Shown: positions 1 through 8,955 of the stretch, one piece after another
Layout of the letters: each line of letters begins with the position of its first letter
Numbering within the stretch: position 1 is the first letter of the stretch
Assembly (NCBI GenBank): GCA_949292185.1
Contig: CASEYP010000031.1
Location: 124,001 to 188,000, forward strand
From: an uncultured bacterium
GTDB taxonomy: Bacteria; Cyanobacteriota; Vampirovibrionia; Gastranaerophilales; Gastranaerophilaceae
DNA: 64,000 bases
Direction of reading: 5' to 3'
Notes under the pieces: generated by a model
Databases searched by the model: none
Seen by the model: the letters and a program-made list of their open reading frames with translations, nothing else
Told to the model about the DNA's origin: nothing
Program-made: the position numbers and the translations under genes

Positions 1-2
1 AT

Positions 3-2192
3 TTTGCAAAAGATACCCCGACAGAATTTATTGCTGAAATTCAAAAAATCAAAAATAATTTAGCTGTCACTTATTTATCAGAAGAAGAATTGAACGATAT
101 TGCAAAAACAATGCGTTCTTCAAGGCTTCTGAAAAGATTTATCATTGAAAATTCAGATGATGGCAGCTTATTAAAACAGGCCGCTGCAAATCTTATATCT
201 GAAAAAGAACTTGAAGACAGAATTTTTAATACATTTGATGAAAGTTTAAATATAAAACAAAATGCAACTCCTGAACTAAAGGGGCTGTATTCTTCTCTGC
301 GTGACACAGAACAAAATATCAGAGATCAAATATCATCTTTGCTAAACAATCCTAATTTTTCAAAATATTTGCAAGAAAATATTTATACCCAAAGAGATGA
401 CAGAATTGTATTTCAAGTAATGGCATCTCATAAAACAAAAATCCCTGGAATTGTCCACGATGTTTCATCATCAGCCAAAACTTTTTATATAGAACCTGCT
501 CAGCTTGTTCCTCTAAATAACAAAATTAGAGAAGTTAAATCAAAAATTCACGCAGAATGTATAAAAATTCTTGTTGAATTAACTGATATGATAAAAATTC
601 ATATGGGCGAATTGGTAATATGTGAAAATGTAATGGCAGAAATAGATTTTCACTTTGCAAAAGCTCGTTATGCCGTAAAATTACAAGCTTCAGAACCTGA
701 ATTAACCGATGATAAATACATTTATTTTGAAAATATGAAACACCCGCTACTTTTAAAAGTTAGCGAAAACGTTGTCTCAAACAACTTTGAAATAGGCAAA
801 GATTATAAATCAATGATTATCACAGGTTCAAACACAGGCGGTAAAACAGTAACCCTAAAAACTATCGGTTTATTTATACTTATGGCAAAAGCTGGAATGT
901 TTTTACCTTGCACTTATGCAAAATTATACCCGTTTGAAAAAGTTTTTGCAGATATTGGAGATTCTCAAAGTATTCTGCAAAGTTTATCCACTTTTTCATC
1001 TCATATGACAAATATAATCGAAATTATTAAACAAAGTGATGAAAATACATTTGTTCTTTTAGACGAAATTTGTGCGGGAACTGATCCTGTTGAAGGTGCA
1101 GTTTTAGCGCAAGGAATATTAGAAAAACTTGCCCAGAAAAACGTAACCTCTGTAATCACAACCCACTACGGAGAATTAAAAGCATTAGAATATTCAAATA
1201 AATTTTTCAAAAATGCCTCAGTAGAATTTAATACAGAAACTCTAAAACCGACATACAAACTTTTAATCGGGATTCCAGGTTTGAGTAATGCTATATCAAT
1301 CGCGTCAAACCTCGGGTTAGATAAAGATATAGTAGAAAAAGCAAAAAATACCTTAATTACACAAAAAGACCCAACTGTTGCCGTAGTTGAAAAATTGCAA
1401 GAAACTCACCAAGCATTATCTAAAAATCTTGAAAAAGCACAAGAATTAAAAGAATCTTCACTATCAATAAAAAAAGAATACGAAGAAAATCTTAATAAAG
1501 TAAAAAAAGATAAGAAAAAAACAATCAAACATATAAAAGACAAATTTGATACCGAAATGCTTGAAGCTAGAGGCGAAATAAAGCGTATTTTAGATGAATT
1601 AAGAAAAGAAAAATCTGAAAAAATAGCACGCAGAGCATATTCAAGACTTGCAAAACTAGAAAGCGACTTCAGAGATGAACTTGATAAGGTTACAGACAAA
1701 CAAAAATATCTTGAAATAGATTGGGATAAAGTTCAAATTGGTGATACCCTAATGCTTAAAAATCTGCACCAAAAAGTTACAGTTCTTTCACTCCCTGACA
1801 AAAACAAAAGATTATTTGTCGACCTTGGAAATATTAAAATGAAAGTTAAAAAAGACGAATTAGCTATTCTTGATGAAAACTACAAAGAGCCAAATAAAAT
1901 CAAAATTCCTGGAACTTCATTTAAGAAATTTGAATTACGACGTCTTGAAATGTCCCAAACACTTGATCTTAGAGGTTATAGAGCAGAAGAAGCCTTAGAT
2001 GAATTAGAAGCCTACTTAGATAAAGCAAGTTTAGCGAACTTATCACCTGTATATATTATCCACGGTCACGGCACAGGGGTATTAAAACAAGTTGTAAGAG
2101 AATTTTTAAAAGATTCTCCATACGTTGCAAAATTCAGACCCGGCGAAGACACCGAAGGCGGAGATGGCGTTAGCGTTGTTGATATAAACTAA
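3..2192 (+). CDS. mutS2: MutS2 endonuclease/ATPase, 5'-truncated by window edge
   Basis: MutS2 homologue: a DNA-structure and collided-ribosome processing ATPase with a C-terminal Smr nuclease domain. The reading frame is open from base 3 with no plausible start, so the gene begins left of the window; about 729 codons are visible against roughly 780-790 for the family, so some 50-60 residues are missing. Visible are the MutS core, Walker A GSNTGGKT near bases 826-849, Walker B ending LLDE near 1054-1068, a long Lys/Glu-rich coiled coil (about 1390-1710), and the Smr domain at the end with LDLRG (about 1960) and HGHGTG (about 2062). MutS2 lacks the mismatch-recognition domain of MutS1. The TTG at 90 is an internal codon, not the start. 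Confidence 0.95.
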   Translation, partial: FAKDTPTEFIAEIQKIKNNLAVTYLSEEELNDIAKTMRSSRLLKRFIIENSDDGSLLKQAAANLISEKELEDRIFNTFDESLNIKQNATPELKGLYSSLRDTEQNIRDQISSLLNNPNFSKYLQENIYTQRDDRIVFQVMASHKTKIPGIVHDVSSSAKTFYIEPAQLVPLNNKIREVKSKIHAECIKILVELTDMIKIHMGELVICENVMAEIDFHFAKARYAVKLQASEPELTDDKYIYFENMKHPLLLKVSENVVSNNFEIGKDYKSMIITGSNTGGKTVTLKTIGLFILMAKAGMFLPCTYAKLYPFEKVFADIGDSQSILQSLSTFSSHMTNIIEIIKQSDENTFVLLDEICAGTDPVEGAVLAQGILEKLAQKNVTSVITTHYGELKALEYSNKFFKNASVEFNTETLKPTYKLLIGIPGLSNAISIASNLGLDKDIVEKAKNTLITQKDPTVAVVEKLQETHQALSKNLEKAQELKESSLSIKKEYEENLNKVKKDKKKTIKHIKDKFDTEMLEARGEIKRILDELRKEKSEKIARRAYSRLAKLESDFRDELDKVTDKQKYLEIDWDKVQIGDTLMLKNLHQKVTVLSLPDKNKRLFVDLGNIKMKVKKDELAILDENYKEPNKIKIPGTSFKKFELRRLEMSQTLDLRGYRAEEALDELEAYLDKASLANLSPVYIIHGHGTGVLKQVVREFLKDSPYVAKFRPGEDTEGGDGVSVVDIN

Positions 2193-2205
2193 ATATTTTC
2201 TCTGA

Positions 2206-2233
2206 TTGATATAATTAAAAAATGTGATATCAT
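2206..2233 (+). promoter_or_regulatory. Promoter of the M20 peptidase gene
   Basis: TTGATA at 2206-2211 and TATCAT at 2228-2233 are separated by 16 bp, and the -10 is preceded by TGA, giving an extended -10. Transcription would start near 2240, leaving a leader of about 20 bases that holds the GGAGAG ribosome site at 2250-2255. Confidence 0.6.
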
Positions 2234-2259
2234 ATAGTTACAAATGATTGGAGAGAACT

Positions 2260-3423
2260 ATGAATTTATCAGAATTAAGAAAAGAGAACGAATTAGTAAA
2301 CTTATTCTGCAACTTAGCAGAAATACCTTCACCTTCTAAAAAAGAAGATAAAGTTATTGATTGGATTTGCAACTATTGTAAAGAAAACAATTTACACTGC
2401 GAACAAGATGATTATAAAAATATTTATATTACAATTCCAGCGACAGACACATCAAAAGATCCTATCTTATTATCATCTCACTTAGATGTAATAGGAGATG
2501 ATTCCCCGGTAAAACCATACCTTGATGGAGATTTGATAAGAGCAGAAGGCAGAACGCTTGGTGCAGATGATAAAGCTGGTGTTGCTAACGCATTATATTT
2601 TGCAACTAAATTAAGCAAAAGAACAGATTTAAAACACGGCGGATTGGAAATCCATTTTACAAGAGATGAAGAAGCCGATATGACAGGAATTAAAAACACT
2701 GACTTTTCTAAAATACAATCTAAATACGCTTTAGTATTAGATAGTGATGCTCTTGGTCAATGTTTAATTTCAGGTGCAAGCTACGTATTGGTAGACCTAA
2801 AAGTTTCAGCTCCAAAAGGCGGACACTCAGGAAACGACATAGGTGATCCAACTAGAGAAAATGCTGCAAAACTTATTGCAGATTTAGTTTCAGATATGCC
2901 ACAAGGTGTATTTTTCTCAGAAAACGGACAAGTCGTAACATCTTGCAATATTGGTGGAATTACAGCCGGTAACCTTGATGTAACAAACGTTATAAACACT
3001 GAAGGCAGAGCAACTTATTCTATTAGGAGCTCAAGAAAAGACAAAGAAAATGAATTAATCCAAATGATGCAAGATACAGTTGATGATTTCAACAAAGAAT
3101 ATGAAGGCATAGCAAAAGCAGAAATCGTATTCAAAGAAAAAATGCCTATGTTTGAAAAAAATGCTGATGAATATTTACCAATCTTATTTGAAACAGCAGC
3201 TAAAAAACTTGGTATTACACCTGAGATTTCATCATTCCATGCCGGCGCTGAAACTCATATTTATGCAAACAAACAAAACGCTAAAGGAGAAACTTTCTCA
3301 CCATATTTAATAGGACTTGCTACAGTTTGCAATATGCATTCAGATAAGGAATATGTAGATTACAAAACTATGATTAAAGGTCAAGATCTACTAAACGAAG
3401 TTTTTGAAGCCTTTAACAAATAG
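2260..3423 (+). CDS. M20 family peptidase, PepT-like
   Basis: Zinc-dependent aminopeptidase of family M20, closest in pattern to the tripeptidase PepT group, predicted cytoplasmic and acting in peptide turnover. Metal and catalytic motifs are all present: HLD near residues 74-76, GADDKAG near 102-108, the general-base pair EE near 137-138, a metal Asp near 161-163, and a C-terminal His in HAGAETH near 327. Length (387 aa) fits the family. The ATG at 2260 is preferred over the TTG at 2248 because GGAGAG lies 5 bases before it. PepT itself versus a PepT-like paralogue cannot be settled by eye. Confidence 0.88.
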   Translation: MNLSELRKENELVNLFCNLAEIPSPSKKEDKVIDWICNYCKENNLHCEQDDYKNIYITIPATDTSKDPILLSSHLDVIGDDSPVKPYLDGDLIRAEGRTLGADDKAGVANALYFATKLSKRTDLKHGGLEIHFTRDEEADMTGIKNTDFSKIQSKYALVLDSDALGQCLISGASYVLVDLKVSAPKGGHSGNDIGDPTRENAAKLIADLVSDMPQGVFFSENGQVVTSCNIGGITAGNLDVTNVINTEGRATYSIRSSRKDKENELIQMMQDTVDDFNKEYEGIAKAEIVFKEKMPMFEKNADEYLPILFETAAKKLGITPEISSFHAGAETHIYANKQNAKGETFSPYLIGLATVCNMHSDKEYVDYKTMIKGQDLLNEVFEAFNK

Positions 3424-3431
3424 AGTAAACT

Positions 3432-4265
3432 ATGACAAACCTTATAAAGTTAAACCTTGCAAGGAATTGTTTAAAATATATTATAAAAGCCTACGGGATA
3501 AAAGAAATTTTTATCCCGTATTATATTTGTCCCGTAATTTGGATCTCAGCAAGACAAGCAAATTGCAAAGTTAAATTCTATCATATAGATAAAAATTTTA
3601 TGCCAACAAAAGATTTTCCACAAAACTCGTATATTCTTTACATAAATTACTACGGGCTATGTTCTGAAAATTGCAATCTTCTATCTAAAAAATACAAAAA
3701 TATAATTATTGATAACTCACAAAGCTTTTATTCAAAACCTCAAGGTCTTGCAAGCTTTAATTCACTTCGAAAATTTTTCGCTGTTCAAAATGGCGCATAC
3801 CTTTTCACAAATAAAATCGTTGATATTCCTCTTACTCCAGATAACTTAAATTTACAACCTCAAATATTTCACAAAAATACCGAAGAATTTATAAAAAATG
3901 AACTAACACTAAATAAGGAAAACTCTATAAAAACGATTTCTCAAACCGTTGAAAAAAGTATGGATAACATAAATTTCGAAGCCGATATAAACCAACGACT
4001 TCAACTTTATGAAAAATACGACAGGATATTTCACAAATATAATAAAATAAATTTAAAAGCCTCAAAATCAAATATTCCATACTGTTATCCCCTAAATCCT
4101 TCAACAGAAGATCTAGGAAAAAGTTTAGCAGAAAAATTTATCCTGCTAAGACTATGGAAAGACCTCCCAAAAAGTTTTTGCGAAAACGAATATTTCAATT
4201 CCATAATCGCCTTACCATTAAATGATTTACAATATGCACAAAATATTATAAACTATTTTAAATAA
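3432..4265 (+). CDS. Short DegT/DnrJ-like PLP-fold protein
   Basis: Looks like the sugar aminotransferase (DegT/DnrJ/EryC1) group of fold-type I PLP enzymes: an N-terminal core with FIPYYICP, then ILYINYYGLC (compare the 'vnyfG' strand), IIIDNSQS (the PLP-Asp strand) and a SLRKFF segment whose Lys could carry the cofactor. At 277 aa it is well short of the roughly 370-400 aa typical for the family, and the C-terminal small domain is abbreviated. It starts 8 bases after the peptidase stop, so the two are probably co-transcribed, but no other sugar-pathway gene is nearby. Function is inferred from weak motif resemblance only. Confidence 0.5.
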   Translation: MTNLIKLNLARNCLKYIIKAYGIKEIFIPYYICPVIWISARQANCKVKFYHIDKNFMPTKDFPQNSYILYINYYGLCSENCNLLSKKYKNIIIDNSQSFYSKPQGLASFNSLRKFFAVQNGAYLFTNKIVDIPLTPDNLNLQPQIFHKNTEEFIKNELTLNKENSIKTISQTVEKSMDNINFEADINQRLQLYEKYDRIFHKYNKINLKASKSNIPYCYPLNPSTEDLGKSLAEKFILLRLWKDLPKSFCENEYFNSIIALPLNDLQYAQNIINYFK

Positions 4266-4296
4266 AAAAAGCGGGGAGAGTTGCACGACACCCCGC
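4264..4296 (-). terminator. Rho-independent terminator of the MarR-MFS operon
   Basis: GCGGGG (4271-4276) pairs with CCCCGC (4291-4296). Read on the minus strand the hairpin is followed by seven T residues (4264-4270). It sits just past the stop of the efflux gene at 4329. Confidence 0.85.
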
Positions 4297-4328
4297 AGTA
4301 ACATAAATTGGGAATTTATATAAACTTT

Positions 4329-5897
4329 TTATGAATATGTCTTTCTTTTCATCAAGAAAACTAATGGTGCAATACAAATACAAGCAATCGCAAACCATCT
4401 AAAAGTATCAATATATGCCCACAAAGTTGATTGTTGAACAAGTTGCTGATATAAAAGACCCTTTGCCGTATAAATTGCAGAAGCAGGATCAGTTAAGCCC
4501 ATAAATGTACCTGAATAAGCTTGAACTCTATCAATAAATGAATTATTTAATTCAGACAACTTACCAACCAACATATATTGGTGAATTTGACTAAATCTTG
4601 AAATACAAGTTGTAACAATAGAAGTACCAATAGCAGCACCAACGTTTTTCAACAAATTCTGAACACCACTTGCATTAGTCAACTGATCATTTCTTAAAGT
4701 TCTACAAGACAATTCAACCAAAGGCACCATTGCCATTATCATTCCTAATCCAAATAAGAAGTTTGGAATAGCAATATCAACAAGTGCAATCTGAAGATTT
4801 ATTTCACCAAACGCTAAACCTCCAATACCCAAAATTATCAAGCCGATAAATACCATTTTCCTTTCACCAATCTTTGTTATGAACAAAGCGCTAATAATTG
4901 TAGCTACTAAACATCCGGCGCCTCTAGGAACCATTGAAAGTCCGCTTAAGAATGAAGTATATCCCATCATACTTTGTAACATAGAAGGTAAAATTGCACT
5001 TGATGCCATCATAACACCCATCAAAATAACCTGAATAAATGTTCCAAAGAAGAAATTTCTATCTTTCATTATAGATAAATCAACAAGAGTATTTTTTCTA
5101 ACAAGTTGAGATATCAAAAATATAAGTCCAGCCACACAAGATATACCTGTCAACCAACAAACCCACGCTGAGCCAAACCAATCCGCATCATTACCTTTAT
5201 CCAATACAATCTGCAAACAAACAAGCCAAATTGCCAAGAATGTAAAACCTAAAGCATCTAATTTAACACCTATTTGTCGTTTAGCATAAGGAGGCTCTTC
5301 TAATAAAGCCCTTGCCATAGCTAAAACAATAAACCCAAGTGGAATATTAATATAATAAATATATGGCCAAGACCAATTTTCAGTAATCCAACCACCTAAT
5401 GCCGGACCGATAATTGGTGCAAATACAACCCCTAACCCGAATAATGCCATTGCCTGAGGTCTTTGAGCTTTTGGAAAACTTTCCATCATTATTGCCTGAC
5501 TCAGTGGTAATATAGCACCACCTCCAAGACCCTGTAAGAATCTTGCAAATACCATCATTATTAATGAATTTGAAACACCACATAAAAATGATGCCAATGT
5601 AAATATTATAATACTCATCAAAAAGAAATTCTTTCTGCCAAACAATTTACAGAAAAAATCAACCGCCGGAATTATAATACCACTGGCAATTAAATAGAAT
5701 GTCAAAACCCAAGTAGATTCATTATGACTACATGAAAATGAACCTGCCATATATGGTAATGCAACGTTTGAAATAGTTTCATCTAGCGCATACATTGCTA
5801 CTGATAACATTAATGGGGCTGATATAAGCCACGGATTTTTACTTGGATGCCACTCATCCGGTGATATTTCTTCTTGTTTTATAACTTCTTCGCTCAT
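4329..5897 (-). CDS. DHA2 family (EmrB/QacA-type) 14-TM drug efflux transporter
   Basis: Proton-driven multidrug exporter of the major facilitator superfamily, DHA2 branch, inner membrane. The 522 aa contain about 14 hydrophobic segments. The DHA2 motif C is clear (GPALGGWI followed by WSWPYIYYINIPLG), a motif A-like loop (KLFGRKNFF) follows TM2, and a membrane-embedded Asp/Glu pair (ALDETI) lies in TM1 as in QacA/EmrB relatives. It follows the marR-like gene by 6 bases, so repressor and pump form one operon. There is no EmrA-type adaptor beside it, so it either acts alone or borrows a distant adaptor and TolC. Substrate is unknown. Confidence 0.9.
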   Translation of the reverse strand: MSEEVIKQEEISPDEWHPSKNPWLISAPLMLSVAMYALDETISNVALPYMAGSFSCSHNESTWVLTFYLIASGIIIPAVDFFCKLFGRKNFFLMSIIIFTLASFLCGVSNSLIMMVFARFLQGLGGGAILPLSQAIMMESFPKAQRPQAMALFGLGVVFAPIIGPALGGWITENWSWPYIYYINIPLGFIVLAMARALLEEPPYAKRQIGVKLDALGFTFLAIWLVCLQIVLDKGNDADWFGSAWVCWLTGISCVAGLIFLISQLVRKNTLVDLSIMKDRNFFFGTFIQVILMGVMMASSAILPSMLQSMMGYTSFLSGLSMVPRGAGCLVATIISALFITKIGERKMVFIGLIILGIGGLAFGEINLQIALVDIAIPNFLFGLGMIMAMVPLVELSCRTLRNDQLTNASGVQNLLKNVGAAIGTSIVTTCISRFSQIHQYMLVGKLSELNNSFIDRVQAYSGTFMGLTDPASAIYTAKGLLYQQLVQQSTLWAYIDTFRWFAIACICIAPLVFLMKRKTYS

Positions 5898-5903
5898 TTA
5901 TCT

Positions 5904-6365
5904 TTACTCAAATACTATCTTACTAACCTTTTCTATTGAATTTCTAAATCTACGTAACCCATCTATGATTTGTTGAATTTCATCTTCTGACATAACTTCC
6001 AAAAATCTTTTTATTGAAGGTTTCATATTATTGACTATCTCTGTATATAACTTTAAACCTTCCTGAGTAACAACAGAAACCTTGATAAGTTTACCATCTC
6101 GCTCTTCAACATGCCTTTCAATAAAACCTTTATCTTCTAAAGACATCAAAAACCTTCCTGTATGAGCCTTACCTTTTAAAATAATTCGAGCTAAATCCGC
6201 TTGCGAAAGATTTGGCTTTGCAATAAGTGTATCTAATACTGAAAACTCATCTATAGAAATTTCATCTGTTATAGACTCCAAACTTTTCCTTGCATTTTCA
6301 TGACAAATTCTTGCCGTCAATTCTATTTCGTAAGGTAAACTATCTATATAATATTTATCTTTCAT
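5904..6365 (-). CDS. MarR family transcriptional regulator of the efflux operon
   Basis: Winged-helix MarR-type repressor, 153 aa, expected to be a dimer that releases DNA on binding a small ligand. The HTH is visible as LSQADLARIILKGKAHTGRFL, followed by the wing with HVEERDGK and helical dimerisation ends. The ATG at 6365 is chosen because GGTGGAG lies just upstream; a longer frame to 6380 would start before that site. It is the first gene of a two-gene unit with the DHA2 pump, the classic EmrR-EmrB arrangement. The inverted repeat upstream (6395-6442) is the likely site of autoregulation. Confidence 0.9.
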   Translation of the reverse strand: MKDKYYIDSLPYEIELTARICHENARKSLESITDEISIDEFSVLDTLIAKPNLSQADLARIILKGKAHTGRFLMSLEDKGFIERHVEERDGKLIKVSVVTQEGLKLYTEIVNNMKPSIKRFLEVMSEDEIQQIIDGLRRFRNSIEKVSKIVFE

Positions 6366-6394
6366 ACATATCTCCACCAATCAGCAGTAGCATG

Positions 6395-6442
6395 TTCTTG
6401 ACATGTATATATCTTTGCATAGATTAATCTACTTGTCAAGAA
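6395..6442. promoter_or_regulatory. Inverted repeat between marR-like gene and divergent small gene (candidate operator)
   Basis: The 12-mer TTCTTGACATGT at 6395-6406 is repeated in inverse at 6431-6442 with 11 of 12 bases matching. Each arm carries a perfect TTGACA, one on each strand. Between them is a perfect palindrome AGATTAATCT (6421-6430), and ACATGT (6401-6406) is itself palindromic. The arms could be -35 boxes of two opposed promoters, MarR half-sites, or both; the -10 boxes are weak. Binding by the adjacent MarR is inferred. Confidence 0.5.
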
Positions 6443-6504
6443 TGAAATATTTTTGCAAAATATATTTTGTTCAAACTTTATATAAAAAACGGAGACAACA
6501 AAAT

Positions 6505-6825
6505 ATGAATATTTCAAACAACTATAATCATAATCAAACACCATTTCAAGCGTACTTAAGATTTAAAGATACTCCTGACAAAATTGAAAAATTAAGAACT
6601 GTTCTTTCCGGGAATGATAAATATTTGAGTGTTAATTTTATCGAGGGTAAGAAAAAATCGACTCTTGAAGTTCTAACAGGAAAACACATTGATAAATTCC
6701 TAGACCATGTCGGAGAAACTACTAACCATTTAGAATTTAGAACCCATTTGGAAGAATTTTTTGGTAAAAAACCTAAAAAAGCTAATACTGATAAATATAT
6801 AAAAAAACTAGATAAAAACGCTTAA
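6505..6825 (+). CDS. Small conserved-looking protein of unknown function
   Basis: 106 aa, charged, with no signal peptide or membrane segment and no recognised domain. The start at ATG 6505 follows CGGAGAC by a normal distance, so the longer upstream frame from 6403 is rejected. Residues 11-16 (QTPFQA) resemble the short aromatic N-terminal motif shared by several other proteins in this window. It is transcribed away from the MarR operon, possibly from the opposed promoter in the 6395-6442 repeat. Its stop codon abuts the stop of the convergent GH77 gene with no space. Confidence 0.6.
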   Translation: MNISNNYNHNQTPFQAYLRFKDTPDKIEKLRTVLSGNDKYLSVNFIEGKKKSTLEVLTGKHIDKFLDHVGETTNHLEFRTHLEEFFGKKPKKANTDKYIKKLDKNA

Positions 6826-8775
6826 TTATTCTTGCAATATTTTTTCGTATTTATCAAGATTTGCTAATATTTGTTGAACCTCAGGGGTATTATGAGCCTG
6901 CATTTTATCTTGAGGAATTTTATTTTCTTGCGCATATTTAACATATTCCATATCAGATTTTGCCTGAACTGCCATTTTTAAAACTTCCGGCATATTTATT
7001 GCTGTTGGATGTTCACTTGCCAAATTTTTATAATACGTATCCTCATAGTCTTTATTTAAACGAAGTTTCCAATTTGTATCATTTTCACTTCCACCTTTAT
7101 TGTAAGTTTTGTTAATTCCAAAGAAGTCTGCAAAGGAAATTTGAACTTTTTTACAAGTTAAAAATAATTCTGCAAATTTTGCCTTAACTCTTTGGCTATC
7201 ATTTTGTTCAATAGATTTACAAAATTCATCACGATATTTTGAGCGAGCCGGATTAGCATTCAACAAACCGGCAAGATAGAATATATTCCAAGCATCATTT
7301 GCTCTTACCCAGTCCTTTTTAATCATTAAATTAGCAGGATCAGAATCATGCGAACCTACAAGTCCCCAATTTTTTGTTTGCCTATAGTTTTCACCTCTCA
7401 TCCACTCTAATTGGGTAAGACCAGGTAATTTATATTTATCGTGGTATATACTGTTGAATAATGGAGTTGCTGCACACAAATCTTCCCAAACCGGATCATC
7501 TTTCGCCAATCCATGTTCTTTCAAAGACGGTAATATAATTTTTTCTAAGATTAATCTATATTTACCATCAGGATCAACATTTGGCATATTAGAAATATTA
7601 TTTGCCCTAAATTTTCCTAAATCAATTTGTCCATTAGAAATTACTACAGAATTTCTATCGTAAATATAAGGGTCAATAAGTCCTAATGCATGGTCTATTC
7701 TAACATTATCAAAATCATCCAATGAAGAATCTAATTTCTTTTTCAAATAAACGCCAGCAGGGCCTAATGTTCCATCATCATTAAACAATTTTTTAGGATT
7801 TAAAACAGGAACATCCCATAATTGAGGACCATACTCTCCGCCATTAGGACAACCCATTCTATAATCTTTCAAGAATAAATCCTGATTAGCCCACTCATCT
7901 GATGGTGAAAATCCGACAAGTAAATCACTTATATATTTATATCCAAGAGATTTTCTTAATTTTGTATTTTCATTAATTTGTTTATCCAATAAAAATTGAC
8001 CCAATACATAAGATTCAAAATCATCTCTTGAACGGGAAATTACCTTTTGATATCTTGATTTTGCGGCAGGATCTTTTTGATTTAATAAAGATATTAAGTC
8101 TCTATCTATATCATCCCACTTTGTAAAATCCTGAGTATTATATAAATTTGATAAAACATCAAATAACGCATCTTTATATACGACATCGCCTTTTTCTTTT
8201 CTAAACTTTTTAAATTCTTCATTTAATCGAATAGCATTAGGATCATTATCTTGCAATTTTTTCTTAAAATTATGATTTGCATATTTTATACAATAATCAT
8301 AATTTGCAAAAGCTTCTTGGAACTGTGAATAAGAATAATTTTCACCATTTGAAGCAGTTTTATTAAATACAGACTCAACAACTTCTTTAGGTAAAATATT
8401 TGCATATTCATCAGTTGCCAATTTATTAAAATCAATAAACAGATAGTTTCTTGTGGATACTGTAGACTTGTAAGGTGAAATATGCTGAGGATCACGAATT
8501 ACACCCACAGGCCCAAGCTGATTAGAATTAAAACCATGCAACATTTCAAAAGGCATTAATTGCGCTGCAACTTTCCCGTATGGAGATCCTACACCTATAT
8601 CTAAATCCGATTCAGGATAAGAGGTTCCATGAATTATCATAGCAACCTCTTCGGTGCCTAAATAATCTAAAGCCGGCTTTATTGCATTTTGAGTATAATC
8701 TTTTTCTTCTGATTGCGTAAGCCTTCTTTTAAACGATATTAAATTTTTATATGCCCCTATAGCACTTACAAACAT
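6826..8775 (-). CDS. malQ: 4-alpha-glucanotransferase (GH77), divergent
   Basis: Amylomaltase-type enzyme that transfers alpha-1,4-glucan segments, used in glycogen or maltodextrin metabolism; cytoplasmic. The GH77 signature residues can be aligned: MGCPNGGEYGPQLW near 308-320, RIDH with the nucleophile Asp361, WEDL with the acid/base Glu431, and GSHDSD with Asp477/479. The protein is 649 aa, longer than a typical 500 aa MalQ, with extra helical sequence around residues 130-280. The usual EDLG has become EDLC. Residues 11-16 (NLISFK) match the short N-terminal motif seen in neighbours. Ribosome site AAAGGA lies about 11 bases before the ATG. No other glycogen gene is adjacent. Confidence 0.75.
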   Translation of the reverse strand: MFVSAIGAYKNLISFKRRLTQSEEKDYTQNAIKPALDYLGTEEVAMIIHGTSYPESDLDIGVGSPYGKVAAQLMPFEMLHGFNSNQLGPVGVIRDPQHISPYKSTVSTRNYLFIDFNKLATDEYANILPKEVVESVFNKTASNGENYSYSQFQEAFANYDYCIKYANHNFKKKLQDNDPNAIRLNEEFKKFRKEKGDVVYKDALFDVLSNLYNTQDFTKWDDIDRDLISLLNQKDPAAKSRYQKVISRSRDDFESYVLGQFLLDKQINENTKLRKSLGYKYISDLLVGFSPSDEWANQDLFLKDYRMGCPNGGEYGPQLWDVPVLNPKKLFNDDGTLGPAGVYLKKKLDSSLDDFDNVRIDHALGLIDPYIYDRNSVVISNGQIDLGKFRANNISNMPNVDPDGKYRLILEKIILPSLKEHGLAKDDPVWEDLCAATPLFNSIYHDKYKLPGLTQLEWMRGENYRQTKNWGLVGSHDSDPANLMIKKDWVRANDAWNIFYLAGLLNANPARSKYRDEFCKSIEQNDSQRVKAKFAELFLTCKKVQISFADFFGINKTYNKGGSENDTNWKLRLNKDYEDTYYKNLASEHPTAINMPEVLKMAVQAKSDMEYVKYAQENKIPQDKMQAHNTPEVQQILANLDKYEKILQE

Positions 8776-8902
8776 CCCTTTTTGAATCCTTTAATTCCAT
8801 TTAAATTATTAATTTATACCTGACCACAACATGCCCTACATTTAATTTTAATATAAAATCTTAAAATAAAAAAATTTGTTATACTTTTATTACAAAAATA
8901 TA

Positions 8903-8931
8903 TTTACATAAAACAAAAAATCTTGTAATAT
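8903..8931 (+). promoter_or_regulatory. Promoter of the acyl-CoA synthetase gene
   Basis: TTTACA (8903-8908) and TAATAT (8926-8931) are spaced by 17 bp. The transcript would start near 8938, and TAGGAG at about 8941-8946 serves the ATG at 8956. Confidence 0.55.
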
Positions 8932-8955
8932 ATAGATTATTAGGAGTTTATTTAT

